Assembly (NCBI RefSeq): GCF_000299935.1
Contig: NZ_AMRL01000003.1
Coordinates: forward strand, 124,001-188,000
Source: Oceanibaculum indicum P24
GTDB taxonomy: Bacteria > Pseudomonadota > Alphaproteobacteria > Oceanibaculales > Oceanibaculaceae
Length of the DNA: 64,000 nt
Reading direction: 5' to 3'
Shown here: positions 54,348-63,857 of the stretch, piece by piece
Layout of the letters: each line of letters starts with the position of its first letter
Position numbering within the stretch: the first letter of the stretch is position 1
Made by a program: the position numbers and the translations under genes
Notes under the pieces: model-generated
Database searches by the model: none
Told to the model about the DNA's origin: nothing
The model's input: the letters and a program-made list of their open reading frames with translations, nothing else

Positions 54348-54371
54348 CGTCCGGTGAATACCGCCTGCCCC

Positions 54372-55259
54372 TTAATGACGTCGCACCGTGGCCAGATAAA
54401 GGCCGGGCAGGATCATCGCCGCTCCCAGCAGATGGTAGCCATGTACCGGTTCGTCCAGCAGAACATAGCCAAGGCCGCTGGTATAGAGCGGCACCAGATA
54501 CATCAGCAGCCCGGTGCGCCCCGCCCCCAGCACGCTCTGAATCTTGGCATAGGCCTGATAGGCGCCGAAGGAGGCAACGCAGGCCAGGAACAGCACCGCC
54601 AGCACACTTTCGCGGGTCAGCGGCATCGGCTGGCCGGACAGACCCTCCCACAGATAGAACGGCAATATGACAGCCAGCCCGCCCAGAATAATGGCAGCAA
54701 AACGCGTCATCAGCCCCAGCTTACTCGGCCGGTATTTCAGCAGGATGGCATAGAGCGCCCAGCCGGCCATCGCGGCGGCAATCCACAGATCGCCGATGGT
54801 GAAGGACAGGCCGATCAGGATCGCCGGGTCGCCCTTGGCGATGATCGCCAGCACGCCGGCCAGCGACAGCGCGATGCCGATGCCCTGCCGCGGCGTCACC
54901 CGCTCGCCATAGAACAGCCCGGCGAGCAGCACGATGAGGATCGGCGAGGCGCTGTAGATCAGGCCGATATTGCTGGCCGGCGTGGTCTGCGCGCCGATAT
55001 AGACGAAGGCGCCGCACACGCCCATGCCGAGCGCACCCAGCACCAGCAGGTCGCGCCATTCCGCCAGCGCCTCGCGGCGCTGCCGCCAGAGCTGCGGTCC
55101 AACCAGCGGCAGTAACAGCAGGAAGGTCACCGCCCAGCGCCAGAAGGCAAGCCCCACCGGCGGCACCAGATCATGCACCAGCCGCGCCGTCAGCATGTTG
55201 CTGGCGAACATCGCCGGGGCGATGGCCAGCAGGATGTAGGCCAGCCGCTGCTCTTTCAT
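54372..55259 (-). CDS. EamA-family (DMT superfamily) transporter
   Basis: This 295-residue protein has ten membrane helices in two repeated EamA halves: FWRWAVTFLLLLP, YIGAQTTPASNIGLIYSASPILIVLLAGLFYGERVTPRQ and, in the second, AGRTGLLMYLVPLYTSGLGYVLLDEPVHGYHL. It would export metabolites. I chose MKEQRLAYILL (ATG 55257-55259), since the frame beyond it overlaps the kefB-type gene. It starts 13 bases after that gene's stop. Confidence 0.88.
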   Translation of the reverse strand: MKEQRLAYILLAIAPAMFASNMLTARLVHDLVPPVGLAFWRWAVTFLLLLPLVGPQLWRQRREALAEWRDLLVLGALGMGVCGAFVYIGAQTTPASNIGLIYSASPILIVLLAGLFYGERVTPRQGIGIALSLAGVLAIIAKGDPAILIGLSFTIGDLWIAAAMAGWALYAILLKYRPSKLGLMTRFAAIILGGLAVILPFYLWEGLSGQPMPLTRESVLAVLFLACVASFGAYQAYAKIQSVLGAGRTGLLMYLVPLYTSGLGYVLLDEPVHGYHLLGAAMILPGLYLATVRRH

Positions 55260-55272
55260 GAAAAAGCGACCA

Positions 55273-57213
55273 TCAGGCGACGGCGCGCTTTTCGTCCTCG
55301 GCGGGCGGTTCCGCCTGCCGCAGCTCGTCCACCCGCTCCAGTGCCTCGCAGGCCGCCACGACCGGATCGACCGGGCGTTCGGACTCTGTCTCCATCTCTG
55401 ACGCGGTATCGGTCTGGCCGTCGGCCTGGGTCGTGCGCCGCCGGCCGCTATCGACATGGCGGAAGGCATCGACCAGCGATTCGATTTCGGTTTCCGGCAC
55501 GCCGATCTTCGCCAGCACCTCCGCCCCCAGCTGCAGGCTGGCCTCCAGCAGCTCCGGCACCGCGACATAGGCGCCCGCCGCCTCCAGCTCGCGCGTCGTC
55601 TGTGCGTCGGGCGAGCGCGCGAAGATCGTCAGGTTGGGGAAATCCTCGCGCAGCTGGCTGACCAGCGCCGGCAGATGCTTGTGGCGGTCCAGGGTCAGCA
55701 CGATCCCCAGCGCCTTTTCCGCCCCGACCAGCCGCAATATATCAGGCCGTCCGGCATCGCCGTAATAGACCGGGCGGCCATTGGCGCGGTTCTCTGCCAC
55801 ATTGGCGGCATCCATGTCGAGCATCGCCACGGTGACGCCCTGCGCCTCCAGCAGCCGCGCGATGATCCGCCCGAACCGCCCATAGCCGGCGATGATCACA
55901 TGGTTTTCCAGCTCGCCGCACTCGTCCGGCCCCAGCTCCTCCAGATGGCTGTTGTCCATATGCCGGGTTAGCCGGTCCACCACCAGCATCACCAGCGGGG
56001 TCAACGCCATGCTGACTGACACCACGAGGAACATCATCTGCACGGCAAGAGGCTCAAGCACATTCGCCGCGACCGCCACGCCGAAGATCACGAAGGCGAA
56101 TTCCCCGCCCTGGCACAGCAGCGCGGAGATGCGCAGCGAGGCCAGGAGCCCCTGCCGGAACAGCAGCGCCAGGCCGAACAGCACCAGCATCTTCACCGCG
56201 ATCAGCCCGCCGATCAGCAACAGCACCGTGCCCAGATGATCGAAGGCCAGCGACAGATTGACCGACATGCCGACGGTCATGAAGAACAGGCCCAGCAGGA
56301 TGGCGCGGAACGGCTCGATATCCGCCTCGACCTGATGGCGGAATTCCGATTCGGAGATCAGCAGGCCGGCCAGGAAGGCGCCCAGCGCCATCGACAGCCC
56401 GACCATCTGCGTCGCCGAACCGATGCCCAGCACCACCAGCAGGGTAAGCGCGGTGAAAATCTCCCGCGAGCCGACAGACGCCATCAGTCGGTAGAGCGGG
56501 CGCAGCAGCAGCCGGCCGATCAGCACGATGACCACAAGGGCAATCGCCGCCTTCACGATGGCAAAGACGAGGCTGAGGGCAATCGCCCCTTCCGAGGGCG
56601 CGCTCAACAGCGGCACGATGACCAGCAGCGGCACCACCGCCAGATCCTGGAACAGCAGCGTGGCGAAGGCGGCGCGGCCATGATGGGTGGCGAACTCGCC
56701 GCGTTCCTGCAGCAGCTGCACCACGAAGGCGGTCGAGGACAGCGCCAGCGTGCCGCCGATCACGATGGCAGCCGGCAGGTCCAGCCCCACACCGACGGCA
56801 ATGCCGGCTAGCACCGTGCCGGTCACCAGCACCTGCGCCGTGCCCAGCCCGAACACCAGCTTCCGCATGATCCGCAGGCGCTCGAAGCTCAGCTCCAGCC
56901 CGATGGCGAACAGCAGGAAGACGACACCGAATTCCGCCAGATGCCGCGTGCCCTCGACATCGCCGACGAGGCCCAGCCCGAACGGCCCGATCAGCGCCCC
57001 GGCGGCAAGATAACCCAAAACCTGGCTGAACCGCAGGCGGCGGAACAGCGGGGCGAACATCACCGCGGCAATCAGAAAGACAAGAACATCGGCGGTTCCG
57101 GCGCCATGGATCGCGTCAGGATTCCAGATCAGTTTCGCGATATCGTCCAACAGCCCCGTCCCGGCAAAGATGGTGCGCCAACAGTAAGGCCCAACAGTAA
57201 GGCCAAGCGGCAC
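55273..57213 (-). CDS. Cation:proton antiporter with TrkA-N domain (KefB/KefC-like)
   Basis: This 646-residue protein has 12 or 13 helices up to about residue 410, with GIGSATQMVGLSMALGAFLAGLLISE as the CPA2 signature, then an RCK/TrkA-N domain HVIIAGYGRFGRIIARLL near 428. The tail from about 590 is charged. It resembles glutathione-gated KefB/KefC potassium efflux, though no KefF/KefG gene is next to it. The start is uncertain: a TTG at 57150 (LDDIAKLIWN) fits the family better than 57213. Confidence 0.87.
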   Translation of the reverse strand: MPLGLTVGPYCWRTIFAGTGLLDDIAKLIWNPDAIHGAGTADVLVFLIAAVMFAPLFRRLRFSQVLGYLAAGALIGPFGLGLVGDVEGTRHLAEFGVVFLLFAIGLELSFERLRIMRKLVFGLGTAQVLVTGTVLAGIAVGVGLDLPAAIVIGGTLALSSTAFVVQLLQERGEFATHHGRAAFATLLFQDLAVVPLLVIVPLLSAPSEGAIALSLVFAIVKAAIALVVIVLIGRLLLRPLYRLMASVGSREIFTALTLLVVLGIGSATQMVGLSMALGAFLAGLLISESEFRHQVEADIEPFRAILLGLFFMTVGMSVNLSLAFDHLGTVLLLIGGLIAVKMLVLFGLALLFRQGLLASLRISALLCQGGEFAFVIFGVAVAANVLEPLAVQMMFLVVSVSMALTPLVMLVVDRLTRHMDNSHLEELGPDECGELENHVIIAGYGRFGRIIARLLEAQGVTVAMLDMDAANVAENRANGRPVYYGDAGRPDILRLVGAEKALGIVLTLDRHKHLPALVSQLREDFPNLTIFARSPDAQTTRELEAAGAYVAVPELLEASLQLGAEVLAKIGVPETEIESLVDAFRHVDSGRRRTTQADGQTDTASEMETESERPVDPVVAACEALERVDELRQAEPPAEDEKRAVA

Positions 57214-57289
57214 CGGCTGTCAGCATCCGTTGCAGCAGCCTGCCGTGAAGCCGCTTGACCTTGCCGGCGGTCCACGTAGCTTGCTGCGC

Positions 57290-58057
57290 ATGGCTGACAG
57301 CGATCCCTCCCTGCCCGAGACCCTGCCCCGCGCCCTTCCCCGGGTGGCGCTGGTGACCGGTGCCGCCCGCCGCATCGGCCGCGCCATCGCGCTGGACCTG
57401 GCCCGGCAGGGCTGGGATGTGGCGGTGCATGCCAACAATTCCCGCGACGAGGCCGATGCGCTTGCGCGCGAGATCACGGCCCTCGGGCGGCGCGCTGCAC
57501 TGCTCTCCGCCGACCTGATGAATGAGGACGAGGTGGAAGCGCTAGTGCCGGACGCCACCGCCGCACTGGGCCCAGTCGGCCTGCTGATCAACAACGCCTC
57601 GATCTTCGAGCAGGACGATATCGAAACCATGGACCGGGCGGGCTGGGACCGCCACATGGAGGCAAATCTGCGCGCGCCAGCACTGCTGATCCAGCGTTTC
57701 GCCACGGCCTTGCCGCCGGAAGCGGAAGGGGTGGTGGTCAACATCATCGACCAGCGCGTGCTGCATCCGGGGCCGGACTTCCTGTCCTACACGCTGAGCA
57801 AATCCGGTCTGTGGACTCTGACCCGCACGCTCGCACTGGCGCTGGCGCCGCGCATCCGGGTGAATGCCATCGGCCCCGGCCCGGTGCTGCAAAGCATCCA
57901 TCAGTCGCAAGCGGATTTCGTGGCGGAGGTGGAGAGCGTGCCGCTGCGCCGGCAGACGGAGCTGGCGGAAATCTGCCGGGCCATCGGCTTCATCGTGCAG
58001 GCACGCTCGATGACCGGCCAGATGATTGCCCTGGATGGCGGCCAGCATCTTTCCTGA
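57290..58057 (+). CDS. Pteridine-reductase-like SDR
   Basis: This 255-residue SDR starts MADSDPSLPET. TGAARRIG at 23-30 is the arginine-rich cofactor motif of the pteridine reductase/FolM branch (Arg pair for NADPH). INNASIFEQDD follows. The catalytic pair is YTLSK. The serine position reads NIIDQ, with Asp as in pteridine reductases. GGQHLS ends the protein. It may reduce dihydropterins. It is divergent from the KefB/C-type gene. Confidence 0.82.
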   Translation: MADSDPSLPETLPRALPRVALVTGAARRIGRAIALDLARQGWDVAVHANNSRDEADALAREITALGRRAALLSADLMNEDEVEALVPDATAALGPVGLLINNASIFEQDDIETMDRAGWDRHMEANLRAPALLIQRFATALPPEAEGVVVNIIDQRVLHPGPDFLSYTLSKSGLWTLTRTLALALAPRIRVNAIGPGPVLQSIHQSQADFVAEVESVPLRRQTELAEICRAIGFIVQARSMTGQMIALDGGQHLS

Positions 58058-58528
58058 CGGGCCGGCGTCCACTGCGAAGGCCAACGGGCAATATCATTGT
58101 CAAAAGATGTCTATAATATGAAGGAACGGTTAATTATGGCGTTAAAATGACGCCGTAAGCGCTTCAAAAGCGGCGCTATTCCGGATTCAAAAGACCGCAT
58201 TAGATGAAAGTTGTGCACAGCAAAAAACCATGGATTGGGAACGGCCGTGACTGTCAACGGGAAAAACTCCAGCCTCCTCATTTTCTCGGATTGACATAAA
58301 AAACTATAATGAAATCAAATATATAATTCTTTGCCTATTTTTTGAGCAATAACGGTGGAGTCCTAGGAAGCCCGTAACTGGCGCAATGACACCCCCTGCT
58401 TGCCCACAAAGTTATCCACAGGAATCGTGGATAGGCGGAAGAGTTCCCATGTTAACCAAGTGCTACGCCCTACACAGGCGCCGTGCAGAAGGGTAATAAG
58501 TCCGCCATACGGGTTAACGAGCAGACAG
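58058..58528. other. AT-rich non-coding region with DnaA-type sites
   Basis: These 471 bases are much more AT-rich than the rest. They hold a perfect DnaA box TTATCCACA (58412-58420), a near-box TTGTGCACA (58211-58219), an AT-rich stretch 58291-58350, and CtrA-like half sites TTAACC (58452-58457) and TTAAC (58514-58518). Hairpin GGCGT-TAAAATG-ACGCC lies at 58138-58154. TTGACA (58291) and TATAAT (58305) are only 8 bases apart, so no promoter is called. It includes the uvrC promoter. Confidence 0.55.
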
Positions 58529-60460
58529 ATGGCCAAGGCAGCACGCGACACCCATCCTTTTGAGCCGACGCCCGGCCGGGTTCCCGAACCCCGGCCGGCG
58601 GACGCGCCTGCGGTCTCGCTGGAACGCGGCGTGGCGGTGCTGAAGGCGAAGCTGCGCACCCTGCCCAACGCGCCTGGCGTCTATCGCATGCTGGATAAGC
58701 GCGGCGACGCGCTCTATGTCGGCAAGGCGCGCAGCCTGAAGAAGCGCGTCGTCGCCTATACCCAGCCCGAGCGCCTGCCCTACCGGCTGCAGCGCATGGT
58801 GGCCGAGACGGTGACGCTGGAGGTGGTGGTCACCCACACCGAGGTCGAGGCACTGCTGCTGGAGAGCAACTACATCAAGCGCTTCATGCCGCGCTACAAT
58901 GTGCTGCTGCGCGACGACAAGTCCTTCCCCTACATCCTGATCAGCGGCGACCATGATTTCCCGCAGATCCTGAAGCACCGGGGATCGCGCGGCCGCCCCG
59001 GCGACTATTTCGGCCCCTTCGCCTCGGCAGGTGCTGTGAAGCAGACGCTGACATCCCTGCAGCGCGCCTTCCTGTTGCGCAACTGCACCGACAGCATGTT
59101 CGCCAGCCGCACCCGGCCCTGCCTGCAGTACCAGATCAAGCGCTGCACCGCGCCCTGCGTCGGTTATGTGACGAAGGAGCAGTACGCCGAGCAGGTGCGC
59201 GAGGCGCGCGACTTCTTCAGCGGCAAGAGCCGACAGATCCAGGAGATGCTGGCAAGGCGCATGCAGGCGGCCAGCGACGCGATGGATTTCGAAGCTGCCG
59301 CGCTGTTCCGCGACCGCATCCGCGGCCTGTCGCACATCCAGTCGCATCAGGATGTGAATGTCGCCGGGCTGGAGGATGCCGACGTGATCGCCGCCCATCA
59401 GGAAGGCGGGGCGACCTGCATCCAGGTCTTCTTCTTCCGGGGCGGCCGCAACTACGGCAACCGTTCCTACTTCCCCAGCCACGAGAAGAATCTGGAGCTG
59501 CCGGCGGTGCTGGCGGCCTTCATCGGCCAGTTCTACGACAATAAGGAGCCGCCGCGCGCCATCCTGCTGAGCCATGTCCCCGACGAGCAGGAATTGCTGG
59601 CCGAGGCGCTGGCGGTCAGCGCCGGCCACCGGGTCGAGCTGGCGGTGCCGCAGCGTGGCGCCAAGCGGAAGGTGATCGACCAGGCGGTGACCAACGCGCG
59701 CGAGGCGCTGGGCCGGCGGCTGGCGGAAAGCAGCTCGCAGCGCAAGCTGCTGGACGGGGTGGCCGCCGCCTTCGGGCTGGACGGACCGCTGGACCGGGTG
59801 GAGGTTTATGACAATTCCCACGTCCAGGGCACCAACGCCATCGGCGCGATGATCGTCGCCGGGCCGGACGGGCTGATGAAGAACGCCTACCGCAAGTTCA
59901 ACATCCGCGCCGCCGAAGTGGCGGGCGACGATTACGGCATGATGCGCGAGGTGCTGACCCGCCGCTTCGCCCGCGCGCTGAAGGAAGACCCGGACCGCGA
60001 GACCGGCGCCTGGCCCGACCTGGTGCTGATCGATGGCGGGTTGGGGCAGCTGGGCGTCGCCGTCGAGGTGCTGGCGGAGCTGGGCATCGAGGATGTGCCG
60101 CTGGTCGCCATCGCCAAGGGGCCGGAGCGCAATGCCGGGCGCGAGCGCTTCTTCATGCCGGGCCGTGAGCCGTTCAGCATGGAGCTGCGCGACCCGGTGC
60201 TGTATTTCCTGCAGCGGCTGCGCGACGAGGCGCACCGCTTCGCCATCGAGACCCACCGCGCCAAGCGGGCGAAGTCGCTGCAGCGGTCCAGCCTGGACGA
60301 TGTGCCGGGTATCGGCGGCAAGCGCAAGAAGGCGCTGCTGCTGCATTTCGGCTCCGCCCGCGCGGTCGAGCGGGCCGGCCTTGCCGATCTGGAGACTGTG
60401 GAGGGAATCAGCCGGGCAACGGCAAAAAAAATCTATGACCATTTCCACGACGAAGGGTAG
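58529..60460 (+). CDS. uvrC: Excinuclease ABC subunit C
   Basis: UvrC makes both cuts around DNA lesions in nucleotide-excision repair. This 643-residue protein has the GIY-YIG domain (GVY at 50-52, YVG at 63-65), the UVR domain, an RNase H-like domain with [17 protein letters not shown] and [11 protein letters not shown], and a C-terminal helix-hairpin-helix ([19 protein letters not shown]). The N-terminal extension (about 40 residues) is typical of alphaproteobacteria. pgsA follows after 42 bases. Confidence 0.96.
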   Translation: MAKAARDTHPFEPTPGRVPEPRPADAPAVSLERGVAVLKAKLRTLPNAPGVYRMLDKRGDALYVGKARSLKKRVVAYTQPERLPYRLQRMVAETVTLEVVVTHTEVEALLLESNYIKRFMPRYNVLLRDDKSFPYILISGDHDFPQILKHRGSRGRPGDYFGPFASAGAVKQTLTSLQRAFLLRNCTDSMFASRTRPCLQYQIKRCTAPCVGYVTKEQYAEQVREARDFFSGKSRQIQEMLARRMQAASDAMDFEAAALFRDRIRGLSHIQSHQDVNVAGLEDADVIAAHQEGGATCIQVFFFRGGRNYGNRSYFPSHEKNLELPAVLAAFIGQFYDNKEPPRAILLSHVPDEQELLAEALAVSAGHRVELAVPQRGAKRKVIDQAVTNAREALGRRLAESSSQRKLLDGVAAAFGLDGPLDRVEVYDNSHVQGTNAIGAMIVAGPDGLMKNAYRKFNIRAAEVAGDDYGMMREVLTRRFARALKEDPDRETGAWPDLVLIDGGLGQLGVAVEVLAELGIEDVPLVAIAKGPERNAGRERFFMPGREPFSMELRDPVLYFLQRLRDEAHRFAIETHRAKRAKSLQRSSLDDVPGIGGKRKKALLLHFGSARAVERAGLADLETVEGISRATAKKIYDHFHDEG

Positions 60461-60502
60461 GATCGGCTGACGCCGCCCGAAGCGAGAAGAATCGGGGCTT
60501 CT

Positions 60503-61147
60503 ATGCTGACCAGCCTGCCAAATCTGCTCACCCTGTCGCGCATTGCCGCGATACCGGGTCTCGTGGCGCTCCTGTTCTTCGATGCGCCGCTCTACCGCTG
60601 GCTGGCCTGCGGCCTGTTCGTGCTGGCCGCCGTCACCGATTATTTCGACGGCTATTTCGCGCGGACCATGGGGCAGATATCCGCCTTCGGCCGGTTCCTC
60701 GACCCCATCGCCGACAAGCTGTTCGTCGCCGCCGCCCTGCTGATGCTGGTGCATGCCGAACGGGTGAGCGAACTGAGCGTGCTGGCGGTGCTGGTCATCC
60801 TGTGCCGCGAGATACTGGTCTCCGGCCTGCGCGAATTCCTGGCCGGCACCGCGGCCAGCCTGCCCGTCACCTGGCTGGCCAAATGGAAGACCGGCATCCA
60901 GATGGTCGCCATCGCCGTGCTGATCGTCGGCGAGGCCGGAAATGGCGTGCTGAACCCACTGCTACCCATCGTGCTGCCGATCCAGACGATTGGCGAGGTG
61001 CTGCTGTGGCTGGCCGCCCTGCTGACCCTGATCACCGGCTATGATTATCTGCGCGCCGGCATACGCCATATGCAGGCGGAAGATGCGCGTGACAGCGTGG
61101 CGCGGACCGCCATGAAGCCCGCGCAATCGACCCCGCCCGCAGAGTGA
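60503..61147 (+). CDS. pgsA: CDP-diacylglycerol-glycerol-3-phosphate 3-phosphatidyltransferase
   Basis: PgsA joins CDP-diacylglycerol and glycerol-3-phosphate, the committed step to phosphatidylglycerol. The 214-residue membrane protein has four to six helices and a complete CDP-alcohol phosphotransferase motif: Asp46, Asp49-Gly50, Ala53-Arg54, Gly63, Asp67 and Asp71 (TDYFDGYFAR ... FLDPIADK). It starts MLTSLPNLLTLSRIAAIP. uvrC-pgsA order is common. Confidence 0.95.
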   Translation: MLTSLPNLLTLSRIAAIPGLVALLFFDAPLYRWLACGLFVLAAVTDYFDGYFARTMGQISAFGRFLDPIADKLFVAAALLMLVHAERVSELSVLAVLVILCREILVSGLREFLAGTAASLPVTWLAKWKTGIQMVAIAVLIVGEAGNGVLNPLLPIVLPIQTIGEVLLWLAALLTLITGYDYLRAGIRHMQAEDARDSVARTAMKPAQSTPPAE

Positions 61148-61172
61148 TGTTCCGCAGCCCCATGGACAAGAG

Positions 61173-61676
61173 ATGAGGATTTTCGGCATTGCCGGCTGGA
61201 GCGGCAGCGGCAAGACCACCCTGCTGACCGGCCTGATCCCGCTGATCGTGCGCGCCGGCGTCACGGTTTCCACGGTGAAGCACGCCCATCACGCCTTCGA
61301 TGTGGACAAGCCCGGCAAGGATTCCTACCGCCACCGCGAGGCCGGCGCCACCGAGGTGATGATCAGTTCCGCCGCGCGCTGGGCCCTGATGCACGAGCAT
61401 CGCGGCGCGCCGGAGCCGACGCTCTCCGACCTGATCCGCAACATGACGCCGGTGGACCTGCTGCTGGTCGAGGGCTTCAAGCATGAGGGCCACGAAAAGC
61501 TGGAGGTCTATCGCCCCTCGGTCGGCAAGCCGCCGCTCTACCGCGAGGATTCAAAGGTGGTGGCGGTCGCCAGCGATGCGGCATTGGCGGACGCAACAGT
61601 GCCGGTGCTGCCGATCGACGATCTGGACGCCATCGCCCGGTTCATTTTGACCCATTGCGGTCTGGCCGCGCGCTGA
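61173..61676 (+). CDS. mobB: Molybdopterin-guanine dinucleotide biosynthesis adaptor MobB
   Basis: This 167-residue P-loop protein starts with GIAGWSGSGKTTLLTG (Walker A 8-16), followed by VSTVKHAHHAFDVDKPGKDSYRHREAGA, the MobB signature. LLVEGFKHEGHEKLEV follows. MobB binds GTP and aids transfer of GMP to molybdopterin by MobA. It begins 25 bases after pgsA and is followed by moeA after 13 bases, so it is part of the cofactor operon. Confidence 0.93.
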   Translation: MRIFGIAGWSGSGKTTLLTGLIPLIVRAGVTVSTVKHAHHAFDVDKPGKDSYRHREAGATEVMISSAARWALMHEHRGAPEPTLSDLIRNMTPVDLLLVEGFKHEGHEKLEVYRPSVGKPPLYREDSKVVAVASDAALADATVPVLPIDDLDAIARFILTHCGLAAR

Positions 61677-61689
61677 CCAGTATCTTCCC

Positions 61690-62961
61690 ATGGCACAGCT
61701 TACCGACGACTGCTTCGCCTTTGGCGGCCGACTGGTTCCGGTCGAGGAAGCGCTTGCCGATTTGCGCCGCCGGCTGACGCCGCTCACGGATGTCGAGACT
61801 GTGCCGTTGCGCAAAGCGCTGGGGCGCTGCCTCGCCGAACCGCTGACGGCGCGGCTGGATGTGCCGCCGCACGATAATTCCGCCGTCGATGGCTATGCCG
61901 TCTATTTCGACGATCTGCCGGCCGAGGGCGAGGTCCGGCTGCCGCTCGCCGGCCGCGTCGCTGCCGGCCACACGCTGGACGGCCCGGCCAGGCGCGGCAC
62001 CGCCATCCGCATCTTCACCGGCGCACCGATGCCGTACGGCGACGGCGATAGTGGCCCCGACACAGTGATGATGCAGGAGGATTGCCGGGAGGAGGACGGG
62101 CATGTCGTCATTCCCGCTGGCATCAGACGCGGTGCCAACCGCCGCAAGGCCGGCGAGGATGTGCGGCAGGGCGATGCCATCCTGCGCCGGGGGCAGAAGC
62201 TGCGCCCGCAGGATATCGGCCTGGCCGCCGCGCAGGGGCTGACGGAACTGGCCGTGCATGCGCCGCTGCGCGTGGCGATCTTCTCCACCGGCGACGAGGT
62301 GCGCGATCCGCCTGCCCCGCTGCCCGCCGGCGGCATCTACGATTCCAACCGCTTCACCCTGGCGGCGCTGCTGGATGGCATGGGCTGCGCCGTCACCGAC
62401 CTGGGCATCTTGCCCGACGACCGGCAGGCGATCACCGATGCGCTGGAGAAGGCTGCCGGGTCGCACGACCTGCTGATCACCTCGGGCGGTGTGTCTGGTG
62501 GCGAGGAGGATCATGTGAAATCCGCCGTCGAGGCGCTGGGCTCGCTCTATTTCTGGCGCCTTGCCATCAAGCCGGGACGCCCGGTGGCGCTGGGCCAGGC
62601 CCGGGGCACCGCCTTCATCGGCCTGCCCGGCAATCCGGTCGCGGTGATGGTCACCTTCCTGCGCGTCGCCCGGCCGATCATCGAGCGCCTGTCGGGGGCG
62701 GAGGAAAGCGACCCGAAGCTGTTTCCCGTCCTTGCCGGCTTCGACTACAAGAAGAAGCAGGACCGGCGCGAATATGTCCGCGTGCGGCTGGAGCGGCGCG
62801 GCGATGGCCAGCTTGTCGCCCACCGATTCGAACAGGACGGGGCCGGTGTGCTATCCTCCATGGTCGCCGCCGACGGGCTGGTTGAATTGCCCGAGGAGGC
62901 GACGCGGATCGCGGCTGGTTCCGTGGTTCCCTATCTGCCGTTCAGCGAGGTCGGACTGTGA
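61690..62961 (+). CDS. moeA: Molybdopterin molybdenumtransferase
   Basis: MoeA inserts molybdate into adenylylated molybdopterin. This 423-residue protein has PPHDNSAVDGYAV near 60, FTGAPMP near 110, STGDEV near 198, the MoeA signature LLITSGGVSGGEEDHVK, and KPGRPVALGQ. The end SVVPYLPFSEVGL matches domain IV. It overlaps the moaD start by 4 bases (ATGA-type), showing translational coupling. Confidence 0.95.
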   Translation: MAQLTDDCFAFGGRLVPVEEALADLRRRLTPLTDVETVPLRKALGRCLAEPLTARLDVPPHDNSAVDGYAVYFDDLPAEGEVRLPLAGRVAAGHTLDGPARRGTAIRIFTGAPMPYGDGDSGPDTVMMQEDCREEDGHVVIPAGIRRGANRRKAGEDVRQGDAILRRGQKLRPQDIGLAAAQGLTELAVHAPLRVAIFSTGDEVRDPPAPLPAGGIYDSNRFTLAALLDGMGCAVTDLGILPDDRQAITDALEKAAGSHDLLITSGGVSGGEEDHVKSAVEALGSLYFWRLAIKPGRPVALGQARGTAFIGLPGNPVAVMVTFLRVARPIIERLSGAEESDPKLFPVLAGFDYKKKQDRREYVRVRLERRGDGQLVAHRFEQDGAGVLSSMVAADGLVELPEEATRIAAGSVVPYLPFSEVGL

Positions 62962-63209
62962 AGCTGCTCTATTTCGCCTGGGTACGCCAGAAGATCGGCA
63001 CTGCCGAGGAAGAGGTGACGCCCCCCGCCGAGGTTACCGATGTGGCCGGCCTGCTGGACTGGCTGAAGGCGCGCGGCCCCGGCTATGCCGAGGCGCTGAA
63101 GGATGCCCGCGTGGTGAAGGTCGCGGTTAACCAGGAATATGTCCGCCCCGACCATCCGCTGAAGCCGGGCGACGAGGTGGCGATCTTCCCGCCGGTGACG
63201 GGAGGCTGA
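62958..63209 (+). CDS. moaD: Molybdopterin synthase small subunit
   Basis: This 83-residue ubiquitin-fold protein carries the sulfur that MoaE places on the pterin. It ends in the required Gly-Gly (FPPVTGG), which is adenylated and thiocarboxylated. It starts MKLLYFAWVRQKIG. The gene overlaps moeA by 4 bases and moaE begins 4 bases after its stop. Confidence 0.95.
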   Translation: MKLLYFAWVRQKIGTAEEEVTPPAEVTDVAGLLDWLKARGPGYAEALKDARVVKVAVNQEYVRPDHPLKPGDEVAIFPPVTGG

Positions 63210-63213
63210 GGCG

Positions 63214-63690
63214 ATGATCCGTGTGCAGCGCGAGGATTTCGACATCGGCGCGGAGATTGCGGCGCTGACCGACGGCAACCATGCCATCGGCGGTGTGGCC
63301 AGCTTCACGGGCCTGGTGCGCGACATGGCCGGCGATGCCGGAATCGGCGCGATGACGCTGGAGCATTATCCCGGGATGACCGAGAAGGCGCTGGCCCGTA
63401 TCGAGGCCGAAGCGCAGGAGCGCTGGCCGCTGCAGGCCAGCCTGATCATCCACCGCTATGGCCGTCTGGAGCCCGGCGACCGCATCGTGCTGGTGGTCAC
63501 CGCCTCGGCGCACCGGCAGGCTGCCTTCGACTCTGCCATGTTCCTGATGGATTATCTGAAGACCCAAGCGCCGTTCTGGAAGCTGGAAGAAACCGGCGAG
63601 GGCGCGCAATGGGTCGATGCCCGCGAAAGCGACGATCACGCGCTTGCCCGCTGGGCGCCGAAGACCGGAAAAGCCGACGCCGCGGAATAG
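63214..63690 (+). CDS. moaE: Molybdopterin synthase catalytic subunit
   Basis: MoaE (158 residues) converts precursor Z to molybdopterin with MoaD. Family motifs IGGVASFTGLVRD near 28-40, MTLEHYPGMTEKAL, HRYGRLEPGDRIVLVVTASAHR and YLKTQAPFWKLEE (with the catalytic lysines) are intact. It is the last gene of the uvrC-pgsA-mobB-moeA-moaD-moaE run. About 170 bases follow before the next gene, with no clear terminator. Confidence 0.96.
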   Translation: MIRVQREDFDIGAEIAALTDGNHAIGGVASFTGLVRDMAGDAGIGAMTLEHYPGMTEKALARIEAEAQERWPLQASLIIHRYGRLEPGDRIVLVVTASAHRQAAFDSAMFLMDYLKTQAPFWKLEETGEGAQWVDARESDDHALARWAPKTGKADAAE

Positions 63691-63857
63691 GCCACCGCAC
63701 TTTTCTTTACCCCCAAGAGAACCATTCCCGTCCTTCTGCGTTATTTCAGGACAAACCAAGAGATCGCGCCCTATCACAAGGCCATTTCCTTGGTCGTTCG
63801 GAATAATTTTAGCCCTGTTTGAGGAAGTAATTTCAAGGCAGGGTCAGGAGGACAGAA

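Noticed and set aside
57290-58057. SDR at 57290 as a degenerate enzyme because its Ser position reads Asp
   Set aside because: Asp at that place with a TGAARRIG motif and YTLSK is the normal pteridine-reductase pattern, so it is probably active.
58130-58145. Full CtrA site TTAA-N7-TTAA
   Set aside because: The spacer is 8 bases here, not 7, so only half sites are reported.
58291-58310. TTGACA with TATAAT as a promoter
   Set aside because: The spacing is 8 bases, far from the 16-18 needed. The next TATAAT (58322) gives 25.
58514-60754. Open frame of 746 codons opposite uvrC and pgsA
   Set aside because: Antisense to two clear genes, with biased His, Gln and Arg-rich composition.
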